DNA from: Massilia sp. YIM B02763
GTDB lineage: Bacteria; Pseudomonadota; Gammaproteobacteria; Burkholderiales; Burkholderiaceae_D
Direction: 5' to 3'
Length of the DNA stretch: 64,000 nucleotides
Assembly (NCBI RefSeq): GCF_030412015.1
Contig: NZ_JASNRD010000015.1
Coordinates: 1 to 64,000 of the forward strand
Shown here: positions 37,872 through 47,311 of the stretch, piece after piece
How positions within the stretch are numbered: the first letter of the stretch is position 1
Layout of the letters: each line of letters starts with the position of its first letter
Notes under the pieces: generated by a model
Database searches by the model: none
Told to the model about the DNA's origin: nothing
The model's input: only the letters and a program-made list of their open reading frames with translations
Program-made: the position numbers and the translations under genes

Positions 37872-39881
37872 ATGCTCGATAACATCACGATTTCGCCGTT
37901 CGTCCTGGCGGTACTCGCACTGGCCGCCACGTGCGCCCGCGCGGGCGAGGACGGCACGCAGCGGACCGTGCTGGCCGACCTGCCGCTCGAGCAGCTGATG
38001 CAGGTGCAGACCGTCACGTCGGCGTCGCGCTTCGAGCAGTCGCTGCGCGACGCGCCGTCGGCCGTTTCCGTCCTGACGGCGCAGGACATCCGCGAATACG
38101 GCTGGCGCACGCTGGCCGACGCGCTCGCCTCGCTGCCCGGACTCTATGTGTCGAGCGACCGCAACTACACCTACCTCGGCGCGCGCGGCTTCCTGCGCCC
38201 GGGCGACTACGACAGCCGCTTCCTGCTGCTGATCGACGGCGTGCGCGCCAACGACAATGTGTACGACCAGGCCGCGATCGGCAACGACGGCATGCTCGAC
38301 ATGGACCTGGTCGAGCGCATCGAGTACGTGCCGGGGCCGGGAGCGGCCGTGTACGGATCGAACGCGGTGTTCGGCGTGATCAACGTGGTGACCAGGTCCG
38401 GCAGCGCGCTGGGCGGCGTGCAGGCCGCGCAGTCGTTCGGCAGCCTGGGCGAGCGCCGTTCGCGCGTCAGCTACGGCTGGCATGCGCAGGACGGCAGCGA
38501 TGCCGTGCTGTCGGCCAGCAGCTACCGGCGCCGCGGCGGCGACCTGTATTTCCCGGAGTTCGACGGCGAGGGCCGTGGAGCGGACGGCGTCGCGCATGGC
38601 CTGGACTGGGAACGCGCGACCAATCTGTTCGCCAAGCTGCACCGCGGCGACCTGACCTTCGGCGCCGGCTACGTCGACCGCAGCAAGGGCGTGCCGACGG
38701 CTTCCTTCGGCGCCGTGTTCGACACCCCCGACGCCACCCGCGACAGCAGGGCGTTCGCCAACCTGGACTACCAGGCGGCGCTGGCGCCCGCGCTGGACGT
38801 GGCGGCAAGCCTGTACTGGGGACGCTCGGACTACCTGGCCCACGGCCTGTACCCGAGCGAGGCGGGCGCCCCGCACGTCAACATCGACGGCGATCATGGC
38901 AGCTGGCACGGGATGCATGCCCATGCCAGTTATGCCGGCCTGGCCGGCCATCGCATCGTGGCGGGGATCGAGTGGAATCGCAACCGCCGGCGCGACCAGT
39001 TCAACTACGACATCGACCCGTATGCCGGCCTGCTGGACGACCGCCGCGGCGGCACGCGCAGGAGCGTCTTCGTCGAGGACGAGTGGCGCCTGGACGGCGC
39101 GACGATCGTCAACGCCGGCCTGCGCCACGACCGCGACAGCGAGGCGGGCATCCGTACCAGCCCGCGCATCGCCTTGATCCGCAACGTGACGCCCAGGGAT
39201 ACGGTGAAACTCATCTACGGCACGGCGTTCCGCGCGCCCAATGCCTACGAGCGCTATTACGCGCTCCCGGGTGCGGGCGGCCAGCAAGCCAACCCGGGCC
39301 TGCAGTCCGAAGACATCCATACGCGGGAACTGGTCTGGGAGCACAACCCGCACGCCCACGCCAAGTTGTCGGCGGTGCTGTTCAGCTACCGGATGCACGA
39401 CCTGATCACGCAGACGGAGGATCCGGCGACAGGGCTGCTGCAATTCACCAATACCGAGCGCGCCCGTGCGCACGGCGTCGAGCTGGCGGGCGAGAACACC
39501 GATGCGCGCGGCGTGCGCATGCGCGCGAGCTACAGCTGGCAGCGCACGGCGGACAGCCTCGGGCGCGGCCTCGTGAATTCGCCGCGCCAGCTGCTCAAGG
39601 CCGGCGCCAGCGTGCCCTGGGCGCCGCTGAACGCCCGCCTGGCGGGGGAATGGCAGTGCGCGGGGCAGCGCCTGACCGAACATGCGCGCGTGGGCGGCTA
39701 TTGCACCCTCAACGTCGTCCTGACGTCGATCGGCAGCCGCACGCAGGGCTGGAACTGGTCGGTCGGCGTCTACAACGCGGCCGATCGCGAGCATGCCGAC
39801 CCGGCTGGGCCGGCGTTCGTCCAGGAAGCCATCGCGCGCGACGGACGCGCCCTCGTCGGCAAGCTGGAATATGGCTTCTGA
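37872..39881 (+). CDS. TonB-dependent outer-membrane receptor
   Basis: A 669-residue receptor with signal peptide (VLAVLALAATCARA), plug domain (PSAVSVLTAQDIREYGWRTLADALASLPG, GARGFLRPGDYDSRFLLLIDG, IEYVPGPGAAVYGSNAVFGVINVVT, about 55-175) and a 22-strand beta-barrel ending in a C-terminal Phe (KLEYGF). It lacks an N-terminal signalling domain for sigma/anti-sigma control. The gene stop overlaps a possible upstream start (39871) of yfiR, so receptor, YfiR-like protein and GGDEF-EAL protein form one operon. The ligand is unknown. Confidence 0.92.
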   Translation: MLDNITISPFVLAVLALAATCARAGEDGTQRTVLADLPLEQLMQVQTVTSASRFEQSLRDAPSAVSVLTAQDIREYGWRTLADALASLPGLYVSSDRNYTYLGARGFLRPGDYDSRFLLLIDGVRANDNVYDQAAIGNDGMLDMDLVERIEYVPGPGAAVYGSNAVFGVINVVTRSGSALGGVQAAQSFGSLGERRSRVSYGWHAQDGSDAVLSASSYRRRGGDLYFPEFDGEGRGADGVAHGLDWERATNLFAKLHRGDLTFGAGYVDRSKGVPTASFGAVFDTPDATRDSRAFANLDYQAALAPALDVAASLYWGRSDYLAHGLYPSEAGAPHVNIDGDHGSWHGMHAHASYAGLAGHRIVAGIEWNRNRRRDQFNYDIDPYAGLLDDRRGGTRRSVFVEDEWRLDGATIVNAGLRHDRDSEAGIRTSPRIALIRNVTPRDTVKLIYGTAFRAPNAYERYYALPGAGGQQANPGLQSEDIHTRELVWEHNPHAHAKLSAVLFSYRMHDLITQTEDPATGLLQFTNTERARAHGVELAGENTDARGVRMRASYSWQRTADSLGRGLVNSPRQLLKAGASVPWAPLNARLAGEWQCAGQRLTEHARVGGYCTLNVVLTSIGSRTQGWNWSVGVYNAADREHADPAGPAFVQEAIARDGRALVGKLEYGF

Positions 39882-39891
39882 AGTTCCGCCG

Positions 39892-40392
39892 ATGCTTTCT
39901 TCCATGACCGCCGTGCTGCTGGCGCTGGGCATCGCCTGCTGTCCGCGCGCCGCGCTGGCCCAGAGCCAGGACGAGCAGCTCAAGGCCGCCTATATCGTCA
40001 ACATCGCGCTGTTCACGACCTGGCCGCTGCCTGCGGCACCGGCCGGCGCGCTCGCCGTGTGCGCCAGCCCGGCGCACGGGCTGTGGGACAGCCTGCGCCA
40101 GCTGGATGGCCGCAACGTCAACGGACGCCGCTGGGCCACCGTCGATGCCCGGGGCGCGAAAGCCTGCGACATCGCGGTCATGGCGGGCGCCCACGCGCCG
40201 CGCAACCCGCCCGCGGACCCCGGCCCCACGCTGTTCGTGGTGGACGGCGCCGTGCCGGGCAGCTACGCGGGCGCGGTCGCCCTGGTCGAGGAATCCCAGC
40301 ACGTCCGCTTCGACGTCGACACGCGCGAGGCGGCGCGTGCCGGCATCCGGTTCAGCTCGCGCCTGCTGCGGCTTGCGCGCAACGTCCGATGA
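39892..40392 (+). CDS. yfiR: YfiR family periplasmic protein (DUF4154)
   Basis: A 166-residue protein with signal peptide (MTAVLLALGIACCPRAALA) and the DUF4154/YfiR core QLKAAYIVNIALFTTWP, LAVCASPAHGLWDSL, ACDIAVMAGA, LFVVDGA and the closing IRFSSRLLRLARNVR. In Pseudomonas, YfiR is a redox-sensitive periplasmic repressor of the diguanylate cyclase YfiN. Two mature-part cysteines (AVCAS, KACDI) could form a disulfide. The next gene is a YfiN-like enzyme overlapping by ATGA, so YfiR most likely controls it. An alternative start is ATG 39871. Confidence 0.85.
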   Translation: MLSSMTAVLLALGIACCPRAALAQSQDEQLKAAYIVNIALFTTWPLPAAPAGALAVCASPAHGLWDSLRQLDGRNVNGRRWATVDARGAKACDIAVMAGAHAPRNPPADPGPTLFVVDGAVPGSYAGAVALVEESQHVRFDVDTREAARAGIRFSSRLLRLARNVR

Positions 40393-42269
40393 GTCGGGCA
40401 TCCATGCCAGCGCGCACGCCAGGACGGCGGCGCAGCGACCGCGCCACGATCTGGTCGACCGTGAGCACGGGCCAGGTCGTGGCCGTCGTCGTCGCCATGC
40501 TCGTCGCCGGCATCGTCGTCCTCGTCTACCAGTACGTACTGCTGCGCCAGGCCCAGCTCGACGAGGCGCGCGTGCAGGCCGGCATCATCGCCGACAACGT
40601 GACGGCCCCCCTGATGTTCTGCGACCGCGACGCCGCGGCCGAGATGCTGCGGCCGCTGCGCTACGCGGGCGACCTGGTCTCGGCGGCCGTGGACGACGCC
40701 GACGGCCGGCGCTTCGTCGGCTACGTGCCGCAGCGGGGGAGGGAGCCGGGGCCGCTCGCGGCGCTCCTGCCCGGCATGGCCGATGCCGTGCGCGTGAGCG
40801 CGCCCGTCGAGTATCGCGGTCGAAGGATCGGGAAGGTCGACCTGGTGGTCAGTACCGCCGGCGTGCGCGCCGCCATGCTGCACTACATGGCGTTCCTGGC
40901 GCTGACCGTCGCGGGCGCCGTCGCCCTCGTCATCCCGATCCTGCGCCGCACCCGCTCGCGCGTGGCGCAGGCCGAGCGCGAGCTCGACACGCTGGCCCAT
41001 ACGGACCCGGTCACCGGCTTGCCGAACCGCCGCGCCACCTACCTGCGCCTGGAGCGGGAAATGACGCGGCCGCACGGCGTCTTCGCGCTGCTGCTGATCG
41101 ACCTCGACAACTTCAAGACCGTCAACGACACGGCCGGCCACGCCGCCGGCGACGAGCTGCTGCGCGCCGTGGCGAAAACCATCGGCGACGTGGTCGGCGA
41201 CGGCGGCCTGGTGGGCCGCATCGGCGGCGACGAGTTCGCCGTCATCCTGGCGCCGGTCGCGCAGCGCCAGGCCGCCCTCGACGTGGCGCGCGCGATCGTC
41301 GGGGCGCTGTCCGTGCCCTTCGTGCTGGAGCATGGCGAAGTGCTGGCCACCGCCAGCATCGGCATGTGCGTGTATCCCGACGACGCCGCGAGCACGGCGG
41401 AACTGGTCAGCAGCGCGGACACGGCGCTCTACCGCGCCAAGCATGCCGGGCGCAACCAGGTCGTCGACTTCCGTCCGGAGATGACGCTGGCGGCCCAGCG
41501 GCGCGCCTGCATCGAGCGCGAACTGCGCAAGGCGATCGCCGCCGGGGCGCTGGAGGTGCACTACCAGCCGCAGTTCGAGAGCACCGGGCGGCGCGTCGTG
41601 GGCGTCGAGGCGCTGGTGCGCTGGAACCATCCCGACCTGGGCGCCGTGGCGCCGGCGGAGTTCATCCCCGTCGCCGAGGAAACCGGCATGATCGTCGCGC
41701 TGGGCACCTGGGTGCTGCGGCGCGCCTGCCGCGACGCGGCCGGGTGGCGGCGCGCCGGCCTGCCCGCGCTGAGCGTGGCCGTCAACGTGTCGGCCCGGCA
41801 GATGCGCGAGCCGGCGTTCGTCGCCGACGTACTGGAGGCACTGGCCGACAGCGGACTGCCGGCGGCGCATCTCGAACTGGAACTGACCGAAAGCATGCTG
41901 ATGGAGAAGGTGGAAACCGCCATCGCCTTCATGCAGCAGATCCGCGCCGCCGGCGTCCGGCTGTCGATCGACGACTTCGGCACCGGCTACTCGTCGCTGG
42001 CCTACCTGCAGGCGTTCCCGATCAACCAGCTCAAGATCGACCGCAGCTTCGTGCGCCTGCTGCCGCGCGGCGGGGAAGCGACCGCCCGCGCCATCATCGC
42101 GCTGGCACGCGGCTTCGGCCTGACCGTGCTGGCCGAGGGCGTCGAGGAGCGCGCCCAGCTCGACTGGCTGCACGACGCCGGCTGCGAGTACGTGCAGGGC
42201 TTCCTGCTGGGCCGGCCGATGCCGGCCGACGCCCTGGCCGCGCTGCTCGCGCAGCGGACGGCGGCCTGA
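40389..42269 (+). CDS. Membrane GGDEF-EAL protein (c-di-GMP cyclase/phosphodiesterase), YfiN-like
   Basis: A 626-residue inner-membrane protein: TM1 (VVAVVVAMLVAGIVVLVYQYVLL, about 28-50), a periplasmic CHASE8-like domain (IIADNVTAPLMFCDRDAAAEMLRPLRY), TM2 (about 160-180), GGDEF domain with intact RIGGDEF near residue 278, and EAL domain with intact VEALVRW (about 405), ELTESMLME and DDFGTGYSSLAYL (about 527). Both active sites look complete, so it could make or break c-di-GMP. It overlaps yfiR by 4 nt and follows a TonB receptor, giving a three-protein envelope-spanning module. Confidence 0.9.
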   Translation: MSRASMPARTPGRRRSDRATIWSTVSTGQVVAVVVAMLVAGIVVLVYQYVLLRQAQLDEARVQAGIIADNVTAPLMFCDRDAAAEMLRPLRYAGDLVSAAVDDADGRRFVGYVPQRGREPGPLAALLPGMADAVRVSAPVEYRGRRIGKVDLVVSTAGVRAAMLHYMAFLALTVAGAVALVIPILRRTRSRVAQAERELDTLAHTDPVTGLPNRRATYLRLEREMTRPHGVFALLLIDLDNFKTVNDTAGHAAGDELLRAVAKTIGDVVGDGGLVGRIGGDEFAVILAPVAQRQAALDVARAIVGALSVPFVLEHGEVLATASIGMCVYPDDAASTAELVSSADTALYRAKHAGRNQVVDFRPEMTLAAQRRACIERELRKAIAAGALEVHYQPQFESTGRRVVGVEALVRWNHPDLGAVAPAEFIPVAEETGMIVALGTWVLRRACRDAAGWRRAGLPALSVAVNVSARQMREPAFVADVLEALADSGLPAAHLELELTESMLMEKVETAIAFMQQIRAAGVRLSIDDFGTGYSSLAYLQAFPINQLKIDRSFVRLLPRGGEATARAIIALARGFGLTVLAEGVEERAQLDWLHDAGCEYVQGFLLGRPMPADALAALLAQRTAA

Positions 42270-42442
42270 GACGCATCCCGCCTGCGCCCGGTCAGGAAAC
42301 GGGCGACGCGCACGGCAGCGCCAGTGCATGGGCAACGCAGTGGCGCGCGCATCCTACAGGCTGGCGCTCCATCGTCCGATGTCCGGCGCCACGCACGGGT
42401 CTACCATCGCTACCGTCACCATTTCTTCCGACGGAGCATCCG

Positions 42443-42667
42443 ATGATCGACAAACACGAAGGTAGTAAGCGGCCTCATGGCGAAACGGGCGATACCGTGC
42501 AGCAGGCGGCCGAGGTATCCCGGCCCACGTCCACGGCCGGGCGCGCCATCGACAGCGACAAGGTACCCCAGGCACCGCCGGGCAACGACCAGCAGGACGC
42601 CCCGCGCGCGAATACGGCGGGGAGGGAATGCGAGCGCGGCGATGCCGCGTCCGGGCAGCGGCCGTAG
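42443..42667 (+). CDS. Small hydrophilic protein of unknown function
   Basis: A 74-residue frame starting with ATG after CGGAGCATCCG. The product is rich in Asp, Glu, Gln, Arg and Pro, lacks hydrophobic segments and is probably disordered (for example KRPHGETGDTVQQAAEVS). It lies 170 nt after the c-di-GMP gene with its own AT-containing upstream stretch. I do not recognise a family; stress-related hydrophilins look alike, but this is only a resemblance. It could be noncoding. Confidence 0.5.
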   Translation: MIDKHEGSKRPHGETGDTVQQAAEVSRPTSTAGRAIDSDKVPQAPPGNDQQDAPRANTAGRECERGDAASGQRP

Positions 42668-42881
42668 GGCCGCCGAGCCAGGGCGCGAGCGCACCGGCCG
42701 CGGATCGTCCCGCGCGGCAAGCGCATGCAGGATGTCGCGCAACAGTAACGCCCGCGATCGGCGTGCGTCAATATTGCGTCAGAGATGCGCAACCCCGACT
42801 TTCCCGCCATCGTCGACGGCATCCTGTACGGCACGGGCGCCGCCGGACATGCGGCGCCGCGCTTGCCTTGGGGCCGCGCCT

Positions 42882-44042
42882 TCAGGCGGAATAATCGGCC
42901 GCGGCGGCGCGCGCCGGCTGCTCCACGAAGGGCCGGCAGTCCACCGGCACGTCGATGAGGAAGGTCGTGCCGGTTTGCGGCGCGCTGTCCACGGACACGC
43001 TGCCGCCATGGCTGTCGGCCACGGCCTTCACGAAGGGCAGGCCGACGCCCCAGCCGTCGACGGCCGGCACGCCGGCCTCGCGGTGCAGGTAGTCGAAGAT
43101 CCGTTCCTGCCGGTCCGCGGGGATCGGATTGCCGTCGTTGTGCACGCTGAGCATCAGCCGCCCCCGGGTTTCGCGCGCGACGATCCGGATCGTGCCGCCG
43201 TTGCCGTACTTGACCGCATTGTTGACGAGGTTCTCGACCGACCGGCGCAGCGAATCGCGGCACCAGAACCCCGTCACCGAATCGCTGTCCGCCTCGAAGC
43301 GGACATGCCGATCCGCGCCCTGGCGGTACTGTTCGCACACGTCGCCGACGAGGTCGCGCACGTCGAAACGCGTCAGCCGGAGCGGCATCTTCGCGGCTCC
43401 CTGGAAGGTGAGGGCGTCGAGCAGGTCGCTCATCATGGCCCGGAGCCGCGCGGAATTCTCTTCGATCCTGGATGCCGTCCTGCGCGCCACGTCCAGGTCG
43501 GGCGCGAGCGAAATCACCTGGGCGCCGTAATCGATGACGGCCAGCGGCGTGCGCATGTCGTGCGACAGCGCCGCGGCCACCTTGCGGCGCAGGTCTTCGT
43601 GGATCCGCGTGAACGTGCGTATCGCCTCGCGCGTGGCGGCGTTGATGGACTTGTCGATGATGGCCCAGTGCGTTTCCTCCAGCGCGATGCGGCCCTTCGT
43701 CTCGGCGGCGATCGCCTCGCGCAGGATCTGGTATTCGTGGATCACCTGGTCCGGACCGAACGGGGTCATGCGCGCCCGCTCGTCGCCATGGGCGGACGGC
43801 GACGTCGTCCCGCTGGCGCCGTGCCGGCGCGGGTGGTCCGGACTCAGGGCTTCCGCGATATTGTCGAGGAAGGCCGGCAGCGTATTGGTCAGCACGGGAC
43901 GGAGCAAGTCGCCGGCGCCGTCCACGCGCGCGCGCACTTCGCGCTCCCAGCGGTCCATGACCGCGTCGCGTAGCGCAATGAACTGCAGGGCGACGGGGGA
44001 AAGCCCGCGGCCGTCGGATTGTTGGTCTGTTGCCAGGATCAT
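42882..44042 (-). CDS. Cytoplasmic sensor histidine kinase
   Basis: A 386-residue kinase without TM segments. The N-terminal 150 residues are helical (VALQFIALRDAVMDRWEREVRAR, LPAFLDNIAEALSP, VIHEYQILREAIAAE), like the RsbR-N/KinH sensor region. HisKA has AAALSHDMRTPLAVIDYGAQV (phospho-His about residue 162), HATPase has ENLVNNAVKYGNGG, VHNDGNPIP and GWGVGLPFVKAVADSHGG. The short C terminus ends RAAAADYSA. It is tandem with a second kinase on the same strand; no response regulator is adjacent. A TATAAT (44156-44151) upstream may be the -10 of its promoter. Confidence 0.9.
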   Translation of the reverse strand: MILATDQQSDGRGLSPVALQFIALRDAVMDRWEREVRARVDGAGDLLRPVLTNTLPAFLDNIAEALSPDHPRRHGASGTTSPSAHGDERARMTPFGPDQVIHEYQILREAIAAETKGRIALEETHWAIIDKSINAATREAIRTFTRIHEDLRRKVAAALSHDMRTPLAVIDYGAQVISLAPDLDVARRTASRIEENSARLRAMMSDLLDALTFQGAAKMPLRLTRFDVRDLVGDVCEQYRQGADRHVRFEADSDSVTGFWCRDSLRRSVENLVNNAVKYGNGGTIRIVARETRGRLMLSVHNDGNPIPADRQERIFDYLHREAGVPAVDGWGVGLPFVKAVADSHGGSVSVDSAPQTGTTFLIDVPVDCRPFVEQPARAAAADYSA

Positions 44043-44264
44043 GCCACACTCGAGGAAAAGCCGGCCGGCGTCGCGGCCCGCGATTGCGCCGACTGGCGCA
44101 CATGTCCGTCGCGATGGGGTGCGAACGGACGAGAAAACTTGCCGGTAAATATTATAGCTCTACCGTATTTGCATGGCCCGGCAAGCCGCCGACGGAACAG
44201 GGATGTTGAACAAGCTTGTGGTGCCGTCGCCACGCCGGCCGGGAACGCGCTGGCCGCGTGCCCG

Positions 44265-46517
44265 TCAGGCGACGCGCCACGACTTCAGCGCCGCCAGGAC
44301 GGTCAACAGTTCGGCCGGCTCGACCGGCTTGGCGACGTGCATCTGGAAGCCGCTCGTCAAAGCCCGCATCCGGTCCTGCACGCGCGCGTAGGCCGTCAGC
44401 GCCACCGCCGGGGTGGGCGCAAGTCCCAGCCGTGCCTCGCGCTGCCGTACCTCGGCGATGAACGCATACCCGTCCATGCCCGGCATCCCGATGTCGCTGA
44501 CGATCATGTCGGGCTGGATGCCCTCCCACAGCAGCAGCGCTTCCTCGGCATTGCTCGCCGTCTCGACGACCGCGTGGGCACTGCCCAGGACGGAGGTCAG
44601 CATGCCGCGGGCATCCTCGTCGTCCTCCACCAGCAGCACGACGAGGCCGGACAAGCCGAACTGCTCGGTGTCCTGCGGCAGCGCGTAGTGGCCGGCCGCC
44701 TCGCGCTGCGGCGGCAGGGCACCGCCGTAGGCGAGCGGGGCGATGGGCAGGCTCACGGTGAACGACGCGCCCTTGCCGACGCCGTCGCTGTGGGCGCTGA
44801 CGGTGCCGCCGTGCAGCTCGACGAGCTTCCTGACGATGGCCAGCCCGAGCCCGAGGCCGCCGTGCTTGCGGCTCGAGGACGAGTCGACCTGGGTAAAGCT
44901 GTCGAACACGCGCGGCAGGTAGTCGGGCGGGATGCCGGCGCCGTTGTCGGTGACGACGATCTGCACGTTCGAATGGTAACGCTGCAGCGCGAGATGGACG
45001 CGGCCGCCCTTGGGCGTGAACTTGACGGCGTTCGCCACCAGGTTCCAGACGATCTGTTGCAGCCGTTCCGGATCGCCCGAGATCGGCCCGGCCTTGGGAT
45101 CGACCACGACCTGCAGGTCGACCGACTTGGCCAGCGCCGCCGGCCGCATGGCTTCGATCGCGCCCTCGACGGCCAGGTGGGGCGAGAACAGCTGCACGTT
45201 CAGCCGCAACTTGCCGCTGACGATGCGCGAGATGTCGAGCAGGTCCTCGACGATCTGGGCCTGGGCCCGGGCGTTGCGCTCGATGGTGGCGATGGCGCGT
45301 TCGGCCATCGCCGGCTTCAGCTTCCCCGACGTGAGCATCTGGGCCCAGCCGAGGATCGACGTCAGCGGCGTGCGCAGTTCGTGCGACACGGTTGCCAGGA
45401 ACTGGTCCTTCGCCTCGCTGGCCTGCGCCGCTTCTTCGTACAGGCGCTGCTTTTCCACGGCATCCTGCTCGGCGCGGCGCCGGGCAAGCAGCGCCTCGCG
45501 ATACAGGGTCGCCTTGTTCATGCCGATCGCCGCCTGCGCCGCCAGGGTTTCCACCAGCTTCTCGTGTTCCGGCCGGAAGACGCCCGCGTTTTCGTGGCCG
45601 AAGAACAGCCCGCCGATCACCTCGCCGTTGCCAAGCTTGACCGGCACCGCGAGGTAGGAACGGACGGGGAGGTGGCCGGCCGGCATGCCGTAGTGGGGCG
45701 CCAATTTGCCGTAGCGCGGATCGCGGCGGATGTCGTCGCTGCGGATCGTGCCTTCCCCGCTGAACGTGGGGCCGAACAAATGCGTGTTGCGGGGCAGGGG
45801 GAACTGCGAGAAGTGCTCCTTGGGTACCCCGGCGATCGTGTACAGCGTGTACGACTCGCCCGCTTCGTCGCGCACGTTGTAGAAGAACGCGCCGAACTGC
45901 GCCCCGGTCAGGCGCGTGGCCGTATCGGTGACGGCCTGGACGATCTTCTCGTGGTCGAGCTCCTGCAGGATCAGCAGGCCGATCTCGTGCATGGCCTCGC
46001 GGATACTGTCCTGTTCGCGTTGCGGCCGGGCGTCCATCACTTCGATGACGGTGCCGACCACGCCGTCGTCGCGGTGGATCGGGCTGGCGGTGAACGTGAC
46101 AGGGTAGAGCGTTCCATCCTTGTGGACGAACACTTCCTTGCCGCGCTCCTGCATGTTCGTCGGCGCCGCCCGGTCGATCGGGCATTCGGCCAGCGGATAA
46201 TGGCTGCCGTCCGGCCGGGTATGGTGCACGAAGTCGTGCAGCGGCGCCCCCTGGACCTCCGCCAGCGTGTAGCCGGTAAGCCGCTCCGCCGCCGGGTTCA
46301 TGTACACGCAATGCTGGCGGTCGTCCATGATGAACAACGGCGCCGTCGCGTTATTGCAGAGATCTTGCAGATCAACAATCTTTCCTGGGACAAGGTGCAC
46401 CACGCAAATGACGAAAGTGCTGGATTTTACCTTTTCCTGAACGGGGACGTACGCGGCGCGTGCACGGCGGCCGGCAGCGAAACCCAGGTGCCATGCGGCT
46501 TCCAGCCCAGGGGGCAC
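44265..46517 (-). CDS. Hybrid sensor histidine kinase (PAS-GAF-HisKA-HATPase-REC)
   Basis: The frame encodes up to 750 residues: PAS (DLCNNATAPLFIMDDRQHCVYMNPAAERLTGY, about 53-170), GAF (EIVQAVTDTATRLTGAQFGAFFYNV, about 210-375), HisKA with FLATVSHELRTPLTSILGWAQML (phospho-His about 395), HATPase (VWNLVANAVKFTPKGG, VTDNGAGIP, GGLGLGLAIVRKLVELHGG) and a C-terminal receiver (VLLVEDDEDARGML, DMIVSDIGMPGMDGYAFI, with intact Asp and AKPVEP Lys). No TM segments, so it senses a cytoplasmic signal. The GTG at 46517 has no good ribosome site and the first ~45 residues are unlike the family; translation probably starts nearer 46400. Confidence 0.85.
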   Translation of the reverse strand: MPPGLEAAWHLGFAAGRRARAAYVPVQEKVKSSTFVICVVHLVPGKIVDLQDLCNNATAPLFIMDDRQHCVYMNPAAERLTGYTLAEVQGAPLHDFVHHTRPDGSHYPLAECPIDRAAPTNMQERGKEVFVHKDGTLYPVTFTASPIHRDDGVVGTVIEVMDARPQREQDSIREAMHEIGLLILQELDHEKIVQAVTDTATRLTGAQFGAFFYNVRDEAGESYTLYTIAGVPKEHFSQFPLPRNTHLFGPTFSGEGTIRSDDIRRDPRYGKLAPHYGMPAGHLPVRSYLAVPVKLGNGEVIGGLFFGHENAGVFRPEHEKLVETLAAQAAIGMNKATLYREALLARRRAEQDAVEKQRLYEEAAQASEAKDQFLATVSHELRTPLTSILGWAQMLTSGKLKPAMAERAIATIERNARAQAQIVEDLLDISRIVSGKLRLNVQLFSPHLAVEGAIEAMRPAALAKSVDLQVVVDPKAGPISGDPERLQQIVWNLVANAVKFTPKGGRVHLALQRYHSNVQIVVTDNGAGIPPDYLPRVFDSFTQVDSSSSRKHGGLGLGLAIVRKLVELHGGTVSAHSDGVGKGASFTVSLPIAPLAYGGALPPQREAAGHYALPQDTEQFGLSGLVVLLVEDDEDARGMLTSVLGSAHAVVETASNAEEALLLWEGIQPDMIVSDIGMPGMDGYAFIAEVRQREARLGLAPTPAVALTAYARVQDRMRALTSGFQMHVAKPVEPAELLTVLAALKSWRVA

Positions 46518-46559
46518 GGCAGTTCAGGACTGCGCCTGCCGCCGCGCCGTGGTGCCGCG

Positions 46560-47198
46560 TCAGGCCGGGCCGTGACGGAAAACGAACTGCAAGATCGCTT
46601 CGATACGCCGTTCCGTCTGTTCCGGTGTGATCTGTGCCTCGAGGCCCAGCGCCAGGTTGCGCTGGCGTTCGGCCGCCGCCATGATCAAGGCAAGGTCGGC
46701 CATCAGCGACGGATCGCCGGCGGCGATATATCCCTTCCTTTGCATGCGTTCCATCCAGGCCGCCAACTGCTGCTTGCCCTGTTCTTCGCGGGCGCGGTAG
46801 TAGGCGGCGCCGATGGCCGGGTAGCGGCTGCGCTCGCGGATCGCCATGACATAAATGCCGACGGCCTGGGGCCCGCTGGCGAAGGCGACCCACTCCCTCA
46901 GGAAGCACGCAAGGACGTCGCGGGCATCGGCGGCGTTCGCCACCGGCGCGTCGAGGCGCGTCGTGGCCACCTGGATGCCGCGCCGGATGAGATGGGTGAT
47001 CAGTTCCTCCTTGCTTTCGACGACCGTGTACACGGTGCGCTTCGATATCCGGGCGCGCTGCGCCAGCTCGCTGACGCTGAAGTCGGCATCGGCGGCCTGC
47101 TCTTCGAGGATGTCGATGGCCGCCTGGATCAAGCGATCCAGCAGTTCCTTCGGACAATTGGTGACCGGTCGCCCGGCCTTGGGTTGCTGTTCCGTCAT
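46560..47198 (-). CDS. TetR family transcriptional regulator
   Basis: A 212-residue repressor with an N-terminal TetR helix-turn-helix (LIQAAIDILEEQAADADFSVSELAQRARISKRTVYTVVESKEELITHLI, residues about 22-70) and a C-terminal ligand domain of TetR_C type (ARDVLACFLREWVAF, ERRIEAILQFVFRHG). I placed the start at 47198; upstream in-frame codons belong to the operator region. It is divergent from the PQQ-dehydrogenase gene and a 24-bp palindrome lies between them. Confidence 0.9.
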   Translation of the reverse strand: MTEQQPKAGRPVTNCPKELLDRLIQAAIDILEEQAADADFSVSELAQRARISKRTVYTVVESKEELITHLIRRGIQVATTRLDAPVANAADARDVLACFLREWVAFASGPQAVGIYVMAIRERSRYPAIGAAYYRAREEQGKQQLAAWMERMQRKGYIAAGDPSLMADLALIMAAAERQRNLALGLEAQITPEQTERRIEAILQFVFRHGPA

Positions 47199-47237
47199 CG
47201 TGATGCTCAGCCTTTCGAGGCGTATTGTTAAAATTGA

Positions 47238-47261
47238 TTTGGAAACCGTGCGGTTTACAAA
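47238..47261. promoter_or_regulatory. TetR operator between tetR and the PQQ dehydrogenase
   Basis: TTTGGAAACCG (47238-47248), TG, CGGTTTACAAA (47251-47261): 11-bp arms with one mismatch. For the dehydrogenase, TTGATT (47235-47240) and TACAAA (47256-47261) form a possible promoter with 15-16 nt spacing, so the operator fills the gap between -35 and -10. The position fits repression of both genes. Confidence 0.75.
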
Positions 47262-47311
47262 TTCGTCTCCCGTGGCTATCATACATGGCAATCAATTCAT
47301 GAAGGATCCAC

